NCBI RefSeq assembly: GCF_025822605.1
Contig: NZ_JACKTY010000041.1
Coordinates: forward strand, 97,098 to 161,097
DNA from: Mycolicibacterium komossense
GTDB lineage: Bacteria; Actinomycetota; Actinomycetes; Mycobacteriales; Mycobacteriaceae
Reading direction: 5' to 3'
DNA length: 64,000 nt
Below are positions 35,563 to 43,965 of the stretch, in pieces. The position numbers and the translations under genes are program-made. The notes under the pieces were generated by a model. That model searched no databases. It saw only the letters and a list, made by a program, of their open reading frames with translations, and was not told the origin of the DNA. Position 1 is the stretch's first letter. Every line of letters starts with the position of its first letter.

Positions 35563-35657
35563 ATCTGGCATAGCCCCAACAGGCTCTGAGCCGGCACTTT
35601 TCTACGCTGGTCGCGTAACACGTTTGGTGCGCCCGGCGAGCCGGGAATGCTGGCCAG

Positions 35658-36344
35658 ATGACGGACGTATCCCCGCATGAGCTGGCCATCCGAATGGCGG
35701 AGATGGCCCGCACGATGGCGCAAGACCGCACGCTCGACACGATCCTCACCGAAGTCACCTCGGCCGCGGTGGAGTTGATTCCCGGCGTCGACACATCAGG
35801 GATTCTGTTGATCAAGCCGCGGGGTGGGTTCGAATCACTGGCCGGCACTTCTGACCTGCCGCGTGACCTCGACGTCCTGCAGATGACCTTCGAAGAAGGA
35901 CCCTGCGTACAGGCCGCGCTTGCGGACACCATCGTTCGTACTGACGACTTCCGGATTGAGCAGCGCTGGCCGCAATACTCCCCTGCCGTGCAGAAGCTCG
36001 GTGTTCTGAGCGGTTTGTCGTTCAAGCTGTATACCGGCGACCGGACAGCCGGCGCGCTCAACTGTTTCGGGTTCCGACCGACCACTTGGGATGCCGACGC
36101 CGAATCGATCGGCAGCATTCTGGCAGCACACGCGGCCTCGGCGATCATCGCGACCCAACAGGAACAGCAGTTGAAGGCGGCGCTGCTATCCCGTGACCGG
36201 ATCGGTCAGGCGAAGGGAATCATCATGGAGCGGTTCGGGACCGACGATGTTTCCGCTTTCGGGATGTTGCGCCATCTCAGCCAGGAGCAGAACACGAAGC
36301 TGGTCGACATTGCTCAACAGGTCATCGATACCCGCAGCAACTGA
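35658..36344 (+). CDS. GAF-ANTAR domain RNA-binding antiterminator
   Basis: 228 residues. A GAF sensor domain at about 25-165 (LDTILTEVTSAAVELIPGVDTSGILL ... FEEGPCVQAALADTIVRTDDF) is followed by an ANTAR domain at about 168-222 (ALLSRDRIGQAKGIIMERFGTDDVSAFGMLRHLSQEQN). ANTAR domains bind paired hairpins in mRNA leaders and prevent termination. GAF-ANTAR proteins are abundant in mycobacteria; the signal and target transcripts are unknown. Convergent with the mim operon. Confidence 0.9.
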   Translation: MTDVSPHELAIRMAEMARTMAQDRTLDTILTEVTSAAVELIPGVDTSGILLIKPRGGFESLAGTSDLPRDLDVLQMTFEEGPCVQAALADTIVRTDDFRIEQRWPQYSPAVQKLGVLSGLSFKLYTGDRTAGALNCFGFRPTTWDADAESIGSILAAHAASAIIATQQEQQLKAALLSRDRIGQAKGIIMERFGTDDVSAFGMLRHLSQEQNTKLVDIAQQVIDTRSN

Positions 36345-36541
36345 TACGTGCGGCAAGCGGCGGAGACCGCAGCGCCCTTGGCAGCTCATGGGTCAGAACC
36401 GCCAAGGACTTGAGCGGGTGCAGTCCGGACTACTCCGGCCCCTTAGTGCGGTTACCCAGATTGCGTCGAGATTCTCAGCCAATCTCCTGTGTTCGGGTGG
36501 AAAGGCTGCGGCTGTGTGGCGCGACCCGCACGGCCGGTGCG

Positions 36542-38188
36542 TCAGTAGATGTTCGACGGTCGAATCATCCCCTCAGCCAGGTCACCGAATCCTGGGGCCA
36601 TGATGGCGCCTGGTTGCCCGACGATCTCCTCCACCACAGCGGTTTCCGTAGTGATCAGCAGGGCGGCGATAGAGGCGGCGCTTTCCAGCGCGGCCCGGGT
36701 CACCTTGAACGGATCGATGATTCCTTCGTCGAACATATCGCCGTATTCCCCGGTGAGCGCGTTGAATCCGTGCCCGAGTGGGAGATCGACGACGACGTCG
36801 ACCACGTCGTCGCCCTCGTAACCGGCGTTGATCGCGATCCAGCGCAGCGGCTCGGCCAATGCCCGGCGCACGACATCGCGACCGATCGCCTCGTCGCCCA
36901 CGAGTTCGAGCATGCTCAGCGCGCGGTGCGCCTGCGCCAAGGCGGTTCCGCCCCCGGACACGATGCCGGCTTCCAGCGCTGCCCTGGTCGCAGCGAGTGC
37001 GTCCTCCACGCGCAGCATGCGCTCTTTGAGTTCGACGCTGGTCGCTCCGCCGACCCGGATGACGGCGACACGTCCCGTCAGCCGCGCGATCCGCACGTCG
37101 AGCATGTCCTGGTCGGCATCGAGCTTGGCCCGCTCGCGTTGCGCTTCGAGCTGGCTGACGCGGGCATCGACAAGGCTCTGCTGCCCGTGGGGGCCGACGA
37201 TGGTGGTGTCATTCTCGGTAGCGGTGAGCCGATCACACGAACCGAGGTGTTCTTTAGTGATCTCGCCGAGTTCGATACCGGTGTCCTTGGCGATGACATG
37301 GCCGCCGAGAGCCACCGCGAGGTCTTCCAGTTCGGCGACTCGCCGATGCCCGAAGCCGGGCGCGCGGACCACCAGCGATCGCATGGTCCGATGCATGTTG
37401 CCGCCGACCAGTAGCTGCAGTGCCGGACCATCGACGTCTTCGGCGATCACCACCAGCGGGCGGTCCGCGCGCTTGGCCACCTCGATGGTCGGCATGATCT
37501 CCTGGACCTGGCTGATCTTCTTGTTCGTCAACAGGATCAGTGGCTGATCGAGCACCGCTTCCATGCGTTCGTGATCGGTGACCATGTAGCCGGACGTGTA
37601 CCCGTGGTCGAATTCGATACCGTCGACGATGGCGACCGACAGCCCCGGAGCATCACTCTCATCGGTGGTGACCACACCTGACAGACCAACGTGTTCGACA
37701 GCTTGGGAGATGACGTCCCCGATCGCCTCGTCATCGCTGGCCGCCAAGGTGGCAATCCGGTGCAGGTCTTTTCCGCCAACCTCAACGGTGTTGTCGCGCA
37801 GAGCTTCGACGACGACGGGCACAGCGCGTTCGATACCACGGCGGACCCGCATCGGGTTGGCGCCGGCTTCGACCGATCGCAACCCTTCCCGCACCATGGC
37901 CTGAGCCAGCACCGTCGCTGTGGTGGTGCCGTCACCGACGATGCCGTTGGTCTTCATCGCCACCTCCTTCACCAGCTGGGCACCCATGTTGGCGAAGGGG
38001 TCGCGCAGTTGGATCTCCCTGGCGATCGTGACACCGTCGTTGGTGATGGTGGGCGGCCCGGTGAGCTTCTCCAGGATGGCGTTGCGCCCCTTGGGCCCGA
38101 GCGTCACCTTGACGGCATCGGCGAGTGCGTTGACACCCTGTTCGAGCCGCGCGCGGGCATCTGAGTTGAACCGTAATTCTTTGGCCAT
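36542..38188 (-). CDS. mimG: Dedicated chaperonin MimG (GroEL-like)
   Basis: 548 residues from ATG 38188 (AAGGGA upstream). A full GroEL fold: start AKELRFNSDARARLEQGVNALADAVKVTLGPKGRNAILE, ATP loop VGDGTTTATVLAQA, and late GGGTALAQAHRAL. The C-terminus ends in MIRPSNIY and lacks the Gly/Met-rich or His-rich tails of housekeeping GroELs. No groES is adjacent. In M. smegmatis and M. goodii the homologous gene at the end of the mim operon encodes a chaperonin-like protein required for soluble MimA. The same position and divergence make that the call here. Confidence 0.9.
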   Translation of the reverse strand: MAKELRFNSDARARLEQGVNALADAVKVTLGPKGRNAILEKLTGPPTITNDGVTIAREIQLRDPFANMGAQLVKEVAMKTNGIVGDGTTTATVLAQAMVREGLRSVEAGANPMRVRRGIERAVPVVVEALRDNTVEVGGKDLHRIATLAASDDEAIGDVISQAVEHVGLSGVVTTDESDAPGLSVAIVDGIEFDHGYTSGYMVTDHERMEAVLDQPLILLTNKKISQVQEIMPTIEVAKRADRPLVVIAEDVDGPALQLLVGGNMHRTMRSLVVRAPGFGHRRVAELEDLAVALGGHVIAKDTGIELGEITKEHLGSCDRLTATENDTTIVGPHGQQSLVDARVSQLEAQRERAKLDADQDMLDVRIARLTGRVAVIRVGGATSVELKERMLRVEDALAATRAALEAGIVSGGGTALAQAHRALSMLELVGDEAIGRDVVRRALAEPLRWIAINAGYEGDDVVDVVVDLPLGHGFNALTGEYGDMFDEGIIDPFKVTRAALESAASIAALLITTETAVVEEIVGQPGAIMAPGFGDLAEGMIRPSNIY

Positions 38189-38223
38189 GGCCGGAATTCC
38201 CTTCGTTGGGCTGTTGGTGGGGC

Positions 38224-38478
38224 TCAGGACTGGATATCGTCGACCAGCACGCGGCTGTTCGGACAATTACTCAGTCCGATGGCGAATCTGTGCCGTAGCA
38301 GGGCGACTTTCACCTCTCCCTCGGGCAGATCCCGCAGGGTGAGTCGCCTGATCTGATCGACGTCCATCGGCGACTGCTCGAGGACCGACTCGATCGCCCG
38401 CTGCATCGCGGCTTTGTGCGCGGTGCGCCGGGATGCATTGCGCAACTCGACTTCGGCAGAGAGCACCGCAGTACTCAT
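38224..38478 (-). CDS. Small conserved protein of the mim operon
   Basis: 84 residues, soluble, helical N-terminal half with many Ala/Arg/Glu, one Cys (SNCPNS). It overlaps the alcohol dehydrogenase stop by ATGA and is 35 bases before mimG, so it is a true operon member. A small gene at the same place is usual in related propane/phenol monooxygenase clusters, with no defined function. It might help metal loading or assembly (guess). Confidence 0.75.
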   Translation of the reverse strand: MSTAVLSAEVELRNASRRTAHKAAMQRAIESVLEQSPMDVDQIRRLTLRDLPEGEVKVALLRHRFAIGLSNCPNSRVLVDDIQS

Positions 38479-39521
38479 CGGGAGATCACCACCTTCAAGG
38501 CGTCGTAGGTGTCGGCGTGGGCAAATACGTCGTACGCGTCGATCATCTGGTCGAGGCCGAATGTGTGGGTGCCGAACGGTGTTGCGTCGATCTTTCCTCC
38601 TCCCACCAGGTCGATCAGCATGGCGACGCTGGTGCCGTTGACCAGTCCGGTCGTCACCGTGATGTTGGAGATCCAGAGGTCTTCCAGGTGCAAAGTGACG
38701 GGCTCACCGTGCACACCAACGTTGGCAAGGTGCCCTCCGGGTCGGACCAGCCGGGTGCACAATTCGAAGGTTGCTGGGATCCCGACCGCCTCGATCGCGA
38801 CGTCGGCTCCCAGTCCGTTCGTGATCTCCATGACCCGTTCGCGGACTTCCTGCCGGCCACTGTTTATCGTCTGGTCCGCCCCGAACCCGATCGATCGTTT
38901 CAATCTGGTTTCGGAGAGGTCGACGGCTATGACGGTGGCCGCGCCGTAGAGGCTGGCAGTACGGATCGCAGCCAACCCGACGGGTCCGGCGCCGACGACC
39001 ACCACTGTGTCACCGGGTTTGACCCGACCGTTCTGCACACCGATCTCGAACCCGGTGGGCAGGATGTCGGCGAGGAAGATCGCTTGTTCGTTCGACACTG
39101 CTTCCGGCAGAACGTGCACGCTGGTCTCCGCGTACGGCACCCGCACGTACTCGGCCTGAGTGCCGTCGATGAGGTGTCCGAAGATCCACCCGACCCCACC
39201 CACGGAGGCGCAATGCGAAGGCATGGCGATCTTGCACGGTCCGCATTTGCCGCACGAGGTGATCGCCGGTACGAGTACCCGATCACCGACAGCGAGTGAT
39301 GTTACCGCCGAGCCGATTTCGGTGATCGTGCCCACCGCTTCGTGGCCGAGCACCCGTCCCGGCGTGACGGCGGGAACGTCGCCTTTGAGAATATGTAGAT
39401 CGGTACCGCAGATGGTGGTCGTGTCGACCCGGACCAGGACATCAGTCGGCTCTGTCAACCGAGGCGCAGGTACCTCCGTCCACGCCATCGACCCACTGCC
39501 CTGGAAGACAAGAGCTTTCAT
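38475..39521 (-). CDS. adh: Zn-dependent alcohol dehydrogenase of the mim operon
   Basis: 348 residues. The catalytic zinc site is Cys38, His60 and Glu61 (GHEAVG); the structural zinc is bound by Cys90, Cys93, Cys96 and Cys104; the NAD site is VVGAGPVGLAAI. Medium-chain dehydrogenase. In the mim context it should oxidise the secondary or primary alcohol formed by the monooxygenase (for propane, 2-propanol to acetone). Eleven bases after mimD on the same strand. Confidence 0.92.
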   Translation of the reverse strand: MKALVFQGSGSMAWTEVPAPRLTEPTDVLVRVDTTTICGTDLHILKGDVPAVTPGRVLGHEAVGTITEIGSAVTSLAVGDRVLVPAITSCGKCGPCKIAMPSHCASVGGVGWIFGHLIDGTQAEYVRVPYAETSVHVLPEAVSNEQAIFLADILPTGFEIGVQNGRVKPGDTVVVVGAGPVGLAAIRTASLYGAATVIAVDLSETRLKRSIGFGADQTINSGRQEVRERVMEITNGLGADVAIEAVGIPATFELCTRLVRPGGHLANVGVHGEPVTLHLEDLWISNITVTTGLVNGTSVAMLIDLVGGGKIDATPFGTHTFGLDQMIDAYDVFAHADTYDALKVVISR

Positions 39522-39532
39522 GTGTCTTCTCC

Positions 39533-39874
39533 CTACTGGGCCGTGAGATCGAAGCCGATGTACTCGGCGGCGTCCTCCGGGCTGGCGAACAGGATCGTCT
39601 TGTCGTCGAGATGAACCATCCGGCCGTAGTGCGTCGAGCTGATCTCTTCGAAGATCGAGCCGTCGAAGTCCTGACCGAGCGCCTCGGAGAGCTCGTCATA
39701 ATCGAAGTCGAGCAAGCGCACACCGTCGACCCGGATCATCGACGGATACTCGGTGAGCTTCACCCCCTCCTTGGCGCCCATGACTTCGGCTACCACCCGT
39801 CCGATGGGGGTGTTCATCAGGGTGACGCCGCACATATTGGAGAACTCGGTGGCCGATCCGAATTGCATGCTCAC
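39533..39874 (-). CDS. mimD: Monooxygenase coupling protein MimD
   Basis: 113 residues from GTG 39874, which overlaps the mimC stop (GTGA); ATG 39868 would give 111. The MmoB/DmpM-type regulatory protein is recognised by CGVTLMNTPIGRVVAEVMG and IRVDGVRLLDFDYDELSEALG. It has no cofactor and binds the hydroxylase to gate oxygen activation. Position between hydroxylase small subunit and dehydrogenase is as in known mim operons. Confidence 0.92.
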   Translation of the reverse strand: MSMQFGSATEFSNMCGVTLMNTPIGRVVAEVMGAKEGVKLTEYPSMIRVDGVRLLDFDYDELSEALGQDFDGSIFEEISSTHYGRMVHLDDKTILFASPEDAAEYIGFDLTAQ

Positions 39875-40977
39875 TTGTCCAACTCCTCGGGGATATCGAG
39901 CTCGATGGTGTCGAGAACCGAACGGAACTTCGCTTTTGCAGCATCGAGGCTCGACGCGAACGTGACGGGCTTGTCTGCGGGCGCCGACCAGATCGGTTGC
40001 AGCGCATGAGCAGCGGACAGGCATCGCGGCACCCACAGGGCGAGCCATTGTCCGAACAGCACCTTGTTGGTCTCGCCGAATTCAGGATCGCGAGTCAGCA
40101 ACCGGAACAGGTTGCGGGTGTAGTTCAGGTCCCGGTCGTAGTCGTACTCACCGGTGCCGACGATCGTCGGGGTGATGTAGTCGCCGTTACGCGCAGCGAT
40201 CTGCATCACCAGTTCACTGCGGAACAGTGACCCGACGAGCTGCTCGAATACGATGTTGGTGGCGAACAGCAGTTGGCACCAGTCCCCCACGGCCGTCAAC
40301 TGTTCGACGACTTCGCGGGTGGGCTGCCACTCCGGAGCCTCCTGCCAGGCCGTCCGGTGGGCAGCGCCATCGAAGGAGTCAGTAGCTTCTGCCAGGTCCA
40401 GATTGAACAACGCAAGATCCTGCGCGAAGCGCATCTTGTGTGCGGCGTTCACCGCCACGGCCGTGTTGATCATGTTGGTCGGACCGGACCTCTGAATCGA
40501 GGTGAACACGTGCAGTGCCAAACCGTTCTCGGCATGCATCCAGGCACCGACGTTGCGTTCCAGGAACGTCAGCCAGGACGCGTTCCAGCCATCGTAGGCG
40601 TGGGCACGCTTGGCATTCTTCAGACACAGCTCCACCTGGCGGACCACGGCGGAGTTGTTCCGGAAGATCGTCTGGTTCCACTCCTCGTTGGGGTCAAGAA
40701 AGGCATGCCAATTGGCTGATCTGGCCGCCGTCCAATCCTGCGGGTAACCGCCCGGACCGTCCCCGAAGCCATACACCCAACCCTGCGACAGGTGCCGGGC
40801 CGGGTCGGGCTGCACGTCGACGGTGACATCCTCGTACATCGTGGCCCGCAGTTTGGCCGGCGTGAAGTAGGAGTAACTGCGACTCTTGGAGCTCGGAAAC
40901 TCCAAGGCGCCGGCTTCGGAATCAGTGAATTCGATCTTCGGGAAACTTCGTTCCTTGGGCTTTTCGGGGGCGGACAT
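39871..40977 (-). CDS. mimC: Binuclear iron monooxygenase small subunit MimC
   Basis: 368 residues, all-helical ferritin-like beta subunit of the soluble diiron monooxygenases, without the iron ligands of the alpha subunit. SKSRSYSYFTPAKLRATMYEDVTVDVQPDP and WNQTIFRNNSAVVRQVELCLKNAKRAHAYDGW are typical. It pairs with MimA to form the hydroxylase. 28 bases after mimB. Confidence 0.93.
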   Translation of the reverse strand: MSAPEKPKERSFPKIEFTDSEAGALEFPSSKSRSYSYFTPAKLRATMYEDVTVDVQPDPARHLSQGWVYGFGDGPGGYPQDWTAARSANWHAFLDPNEEWNQTIFRNNSAVVRQVELCLKNAKRAHAYDGWNASWLTFLERNVGAWMHAENGLALHVFTSIQRSGPTNMINTAVAVNAAHKMRFAQDLALFNLDLAEATDSFDGAAHRTAWQEAPEWQPTREVVEQLTAVGDWCQLLFATNIVFEQLVGSLFRSELVMQIAARNGDYITPTIVGTGEYDYDRDLNYTRNLFRLLTRDPEFGETNKVLFGQWLALWVPRCLSAAHALQPIWSAPADKPVTFASSLDAAKAKFRSVLDTIELDIPEELDK

Positions 40978-41005
40978 GTGATTCCTCTCGTCTGGTCGAA
41001 CGGGG

Positions 41006-42049
41006 CTAACTGAAAAGCGGGCTGGTGAAGCTGTCGTAGAAAATCTGGTCTTTGGGCACCGAACTGCTGTCGAGGAGCGCCAGCGCGGCGTCGACCATGG
41101 GCGGCGGTCCGCAGAGGTAGACCTCGGTCTTGCCGATGGCGGCTTCGTGACGGGCCACCACGTCGGTGACCATGCCCTGCTCGACGGTGACCGACCCGGG
41201 CACCGAGCCGTCGGCCGATTCCGACAGGCACGCCACGAACCGGAAGTCGGTCAATCCCTTTCCCAATTGCTGGATTTCGTCGAGGTAGAACAGATCATCC
41301 GCGGTGCGCGCGCCGTAGTAGAACCGCACCGGCCTGGTGTTCTCGCTCTGGTTCATGTGCCGCAGCAACGATAGGATCGGCGCCATTCCGGCTCCGCCGC
41401 CGATGCACACCACCGGGAGCACGTGCCCCTCTTTGAGGGTGAAAGACCCGTACGGGCCGGTGAGCGAGAGTTCGTCGCCCACAGCGAGCCGGCCGTCGAG
41501 CAGGGCAGAGAATTTGCCTCCCGGATACTTCTTGATCAAGAACTCGACCTCGTCGGTGTTCGATTGCGTGGTGGCCATCGAGAACGACCGGTGCTCCTCG
41601 GTTCCCGGGATGTGCAGATCTGCGTACTGACCCGGTTTGAACTCGAACTTCTCGGGCTCGATCGGCGTGAGACGAAGCGAGACAATGTCTCTGGTCATGG
41701 GATCGACGGCCACCACCCGGGTGCGGACATCCTGGATGGGTACCCCGCCGAGGAGTTCGTCCTCGTCGAAGTTCAGTAGCTCGATCGTGCAGTCGCTGAA
41801 CGCATGTGACCGGCAGAGCAGAACAAAACCCTCGTCGACCTCGGCGTCGTTGCAGGCGAAGGTCGAGTAGTTCTCCATCTGGATCTCGCCGTCGAGCACG
41901 TAGGACTTGCACGCCGAGCAGCGCCCTTCACGGCAGCCGTGCATGAGGTGGATGCCGTGGCGGAATGCCGCGTCGAGGATGTTCTCGTCCTCGTGGACGT
42001 CCATTTCCAGATTGACCGGCTCGAAGCTGATTTTGTGTGAATCCGCCAT
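41006..42049 (-). CDS. mimB: Monooxygenase reductase MimB
   Basis: 347 residues. The N-terminal plant-type [2Fe-2S] ferredoxin domain has Cys39, Cys44, Cys47 and Cys79. The FAD domain has R154-S-F-S, and the NAD domain has CIGGGAGMAPILSLLR and a C-terminal CGPPPM. It passes electrons from NADH to the diiron hydroxylase. It is separated from mimA by 76 bases that contain a large hairpin, unlike the tight joins elsewhere in this operon. Confidence 0.93.
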   Translation of the reverse strand: MADSHKISFEPVNLEMDVHEDENILDAAFRHGIHLMHGCREGRCSACKSYVLDGEIQMENYSTFACNDAEVDEGFVLLCRSHAFSDCTIELLNFDEDELLGGVPIQDVRTRVVAVDPMTRDIVSLRLTPIEPEKFEFKPGQYADLHIPGTEEHRSFSMATTQSNTDEVEFLIKKYPGGKFSALLDGRLAVGDELSLTGPYGSFTLKEGHVLPVVCIGGGAGMAPILSLLRHMNQSENTRPVRFYYGARTADDLFYLDEIQQLGKGLTDFRFVACLSESADGSVPGSVTVEQGMVTDVVARHEAAIGKTEVYLCGPPPMVDAALALLDSSSVPKDQIFYDSFTSPLFS

Positions 42050-42070
42050 GGCGGAGGCCTCCTAAGTCTG

Positions 42071-42123
42071 GTGATTTCGGCGTGTTCGCGACCTGTGAGC
42101 GGTCACGAACACGCCGAAATCAC
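42071..42123. promoter_or_regulatory. Strong intergenic hairpin between mimA and mimB
   Basis: Two 23-base arms (42071-42093 and 42101-42123) pair with a single G/A mismatch around a seven-base loop. The right arm ends two bases before the mimA stop codon. No T-run follows on the minus strand, so it is not a classical intrinsic terminator. It could act as an mRNA-end stabiliser, an RNase processing site that sets the ratio of MimA to later subunits, or a partial terminator. Confidence 0.8.
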
Positions 42124-42125
42124 AA

Positions 42126-43742
42126 CTAACCCGCGCGGTAGGCGGCGATATGTGCGTCGCGCTCCGCGTCGGTCATCTGATTCAGCAGCACATTTGGGCT
42201 GTTGAAGGTATTGCCCCGCACGTCGTCGAGCGTCCACATCTTGCTCGGATCCAGATTCAAGTGTGGTTGCCCCACCAAGGTCTTGCCGTCGTCGCGGACA
42301 TAACCCAGGTCGCTGACGATATCGGCGAGATCCTTGCCGTGGTGCAGCGTCTCCCACTCCCGGAATCCGGTGAGCCGCCCCATGTTCGGAGTGGGTCTGC
42401 CCTCATACTCGCTGCGGAAGGCGGTCGCGTCGGTCCAGTGGCAGGTCTCCGAACAGTAGGTGCGCCACTGTCCGTCGACCTTGTCGACGATCATGTCCTC
42501 ACGGATCAGCGCAGGCACCATGCATGTCCAACAGCGGTGCGGGTACTGGTAACCGACCTCCTCGAAGGCGATGGGCTTGTTGCGGCCCGGGTACGCCAGC
42601 CGGTTGTAGGCCTCCCACCACTTGCCGTACTTCGAGTACCAGCCGGGATACTTGTGCTCGAACCATTCGAAGTCGGTATCGGTCATGGTGTCGATGCGCC
42701 AGTAGTTGACCGGCCAGCCGGTGGCGAAGAACCGGGCGACCTCGTGCACGTAGCCCTTCTCGGTGATGCGCTTCCACGCCTCCTCGACGAGGTCGTGCGG
42801 AATCGTGAGGCCGTATTTCTCCAGCGGCAGAAGGTAACTGCGGTAGTAGTCGTCGTAGATCCAGCGCCGCCACATCTCGGCGTAACTCTCGCGGTCCTTG
42901 CGCCGGTCCTTGGTGCCGTACTCGATGAACGTGCCGATCGCAGCATCCACGACGCAGTGGTTGTTCCACCAGGCGTAGCGCAGGTCGCGCTCCAGCAACG
43001 GCCGGTTGCGTTCGTCGGCCAGAGCCATCAACAGGATCGAGTAGCCGTTGGAGATGTGACGCGATTCGTCGGACTGCACCGAGTGGAACACCGTCGGCAG
43101 CAGGTAGTCGCCGTTGGCCGCCGCCTCGTCGGGCATCGCCACGAAAAGCGTGTTCGTGAAGGCGGTTTCGGCGACGACGGTGAGGTAGATGTTTGCCGCG
43201 GTGATCGCGTCCCCGGTGATGAAGCCCTCACCGAACTGCCTGCCGATGGTGCCCGCGTAGTTGTTCGCGAACGCTTTCTCGGTCATGTCGAAGCCGGCCG
43301 GGTCGATGTAGTTGTTCATATAGAGCTTCTTGAGATTCATCTGGATCGTCGAATGCCGCACCTCGTCGATCATCTGCACGGCAAGACCGTTGTGAATCTC
43401 GGGGTTCGGCACTGCGTCGATGGCCATCGGCATCGCCCGTGCTGCCGAGATCTCCGGAAACGGGATGATCGACAGGAACAACTTCTGCCACTCCAGCCAA
43501 CGCTGCTGGACCTGACGGAACATGTTGCCGCGGATGGCGCCGTCCATGGCGCCGTAGACGCGGTTGTCCTTCTCCTCCTCCATCGAGAAGTACGACCGCA
43601 TGATCTGCTTGAGCGGATCCTTCTTGGGCGCCTTCTCGAAGGTGTAGTCGGTACCGAAGCGGGTTGCCGGAGTCGCGAACGTCGGTTCCCACGTCAGTTC
43701 ACTGATCTTCGCGTGTGCCTTGGTCAGGCTTTGTCTGCTCAA
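42126..43742 (-). CDS. mimA: Binuclear iron monooxygenase large subunit MimA
   Basis: 538 residues from TTG 43742, chosen because a perfect AGGAGG lies six bases before it; an upstream ATG (43775) lacks any ribosome site. Six carboxylate/histidine iron ligands are visible: Glu97, Glu127-x2-His130 (DEVRH), Glu192, and Glu226-x2-His229 (DESRH). A later Cys-rich element (HRCWTCM and YCSETCHW) is typical of this subgroup. With MimB, MimC and MimD it hydroxylates propane, other small hydrocarbons, ketones and phenol; these substrates are from the characterised M. smegmatis/M. goodii enzymes. First gene of the operon, divergent from mimR. Confidence 0.94.
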   Translation of the reverse strand: MSRQSLTKAHAKISELTWEPTFATPATRFGTDYTFEKAPKKDPLKQIMRSYFSMEEEKDNRVYGAMDGAIRGNMFRQVQQRWLEWQKLFLSIIPFPEISAARAMPMAIDAVPNPEIHNGLAVQMIDEVRHSTIQMNLKKLYMNNYIDPAGFDMTEKAFANNYAGTIGRQFGEGFITGDAITAANIYLTVVAETAFTNTLFVAMPDEAAANGDYLLPTVFHSVQSDESRHISNGYSILLMALADERNRPLLERDLRYAWWNNHCVVDAAIGTFIEYGTKDRRKDRESYAEMWRRWIYDDYYRSYLLPLEKYGLTIPHDLVEEAWKRITEKGYVHEVARFFATGWPVNYWRIDTMTDTDFEWFEHKYPGWYSKYGKWWEAYNRLAYPGRNKPIAFEEVGYQYPHRCWTCMVPALIREDMIVDKVDGQWRTYCSETCHWTDATAFRSEYEGRPTPNMGRLTGFREWETLHHGKDLADIVSDLGYVRDDGKTLVGQPHLNLDPSKMWTLDDVRGNTFNSPNVLLNQMTDAERDAHIAAYRAG

Positions 43743-43827
43743 CGTGAGCCTCCTGATAGATGGGCAGTCATCCACCGGGCTGGGGACGATGCGTCACCGA
43801 TACAACACTGTGAGCTGGCTCATATGG

Positions 43828-43899
43828 GTCTCACTTTGAGACAGGAATCACACTCGAATAATCGTCGTGTTTGCAGCGCCCGCGATTCTCAAATTGAGA
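43828..43899. promoter_or_regulatory. Paired palindromes TCTCA-N3-TGAGA, candidate MimR sites
   Basis: TCTCACTTTGAGA (43829-43841) and TCTCAAATTGAGA (43887-43899) share the same five-base arms and three-base spacer, centres 58 bases apart, in the mimA/mimR intergenic region. The first extends to a 15-base palindrome at 43828-43842. Their position about 90-150 bases upstream of mimA suits upstream activator sites. Confidence 0.7.
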
Positions 43900-43965
43900 C
43901 GCCATAAGCTCCGCCCGCGCCTAAACTGCAGGCTGCAGCACTTTCGGGACCGAGGTACAGCCACC

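Noticed and set aside
36542..38188. Housekeeping groEL1 or groEL2
   Set aside because: No groES, atypical C-terminus, and position at the end of the mim operon identify it as mimG.
42071..42123. Intrinsic terminator after mimA
   Set aside because: No T-run follows, and downstream mimB-mimD need the same transcript; kept as a hairpin of unknown role.
42150..43907. A 585-codon plus-strand frame opposite mimA
   Set aside because: Val/Arg/Asp-rich shadow of mimA; no ribosome site.
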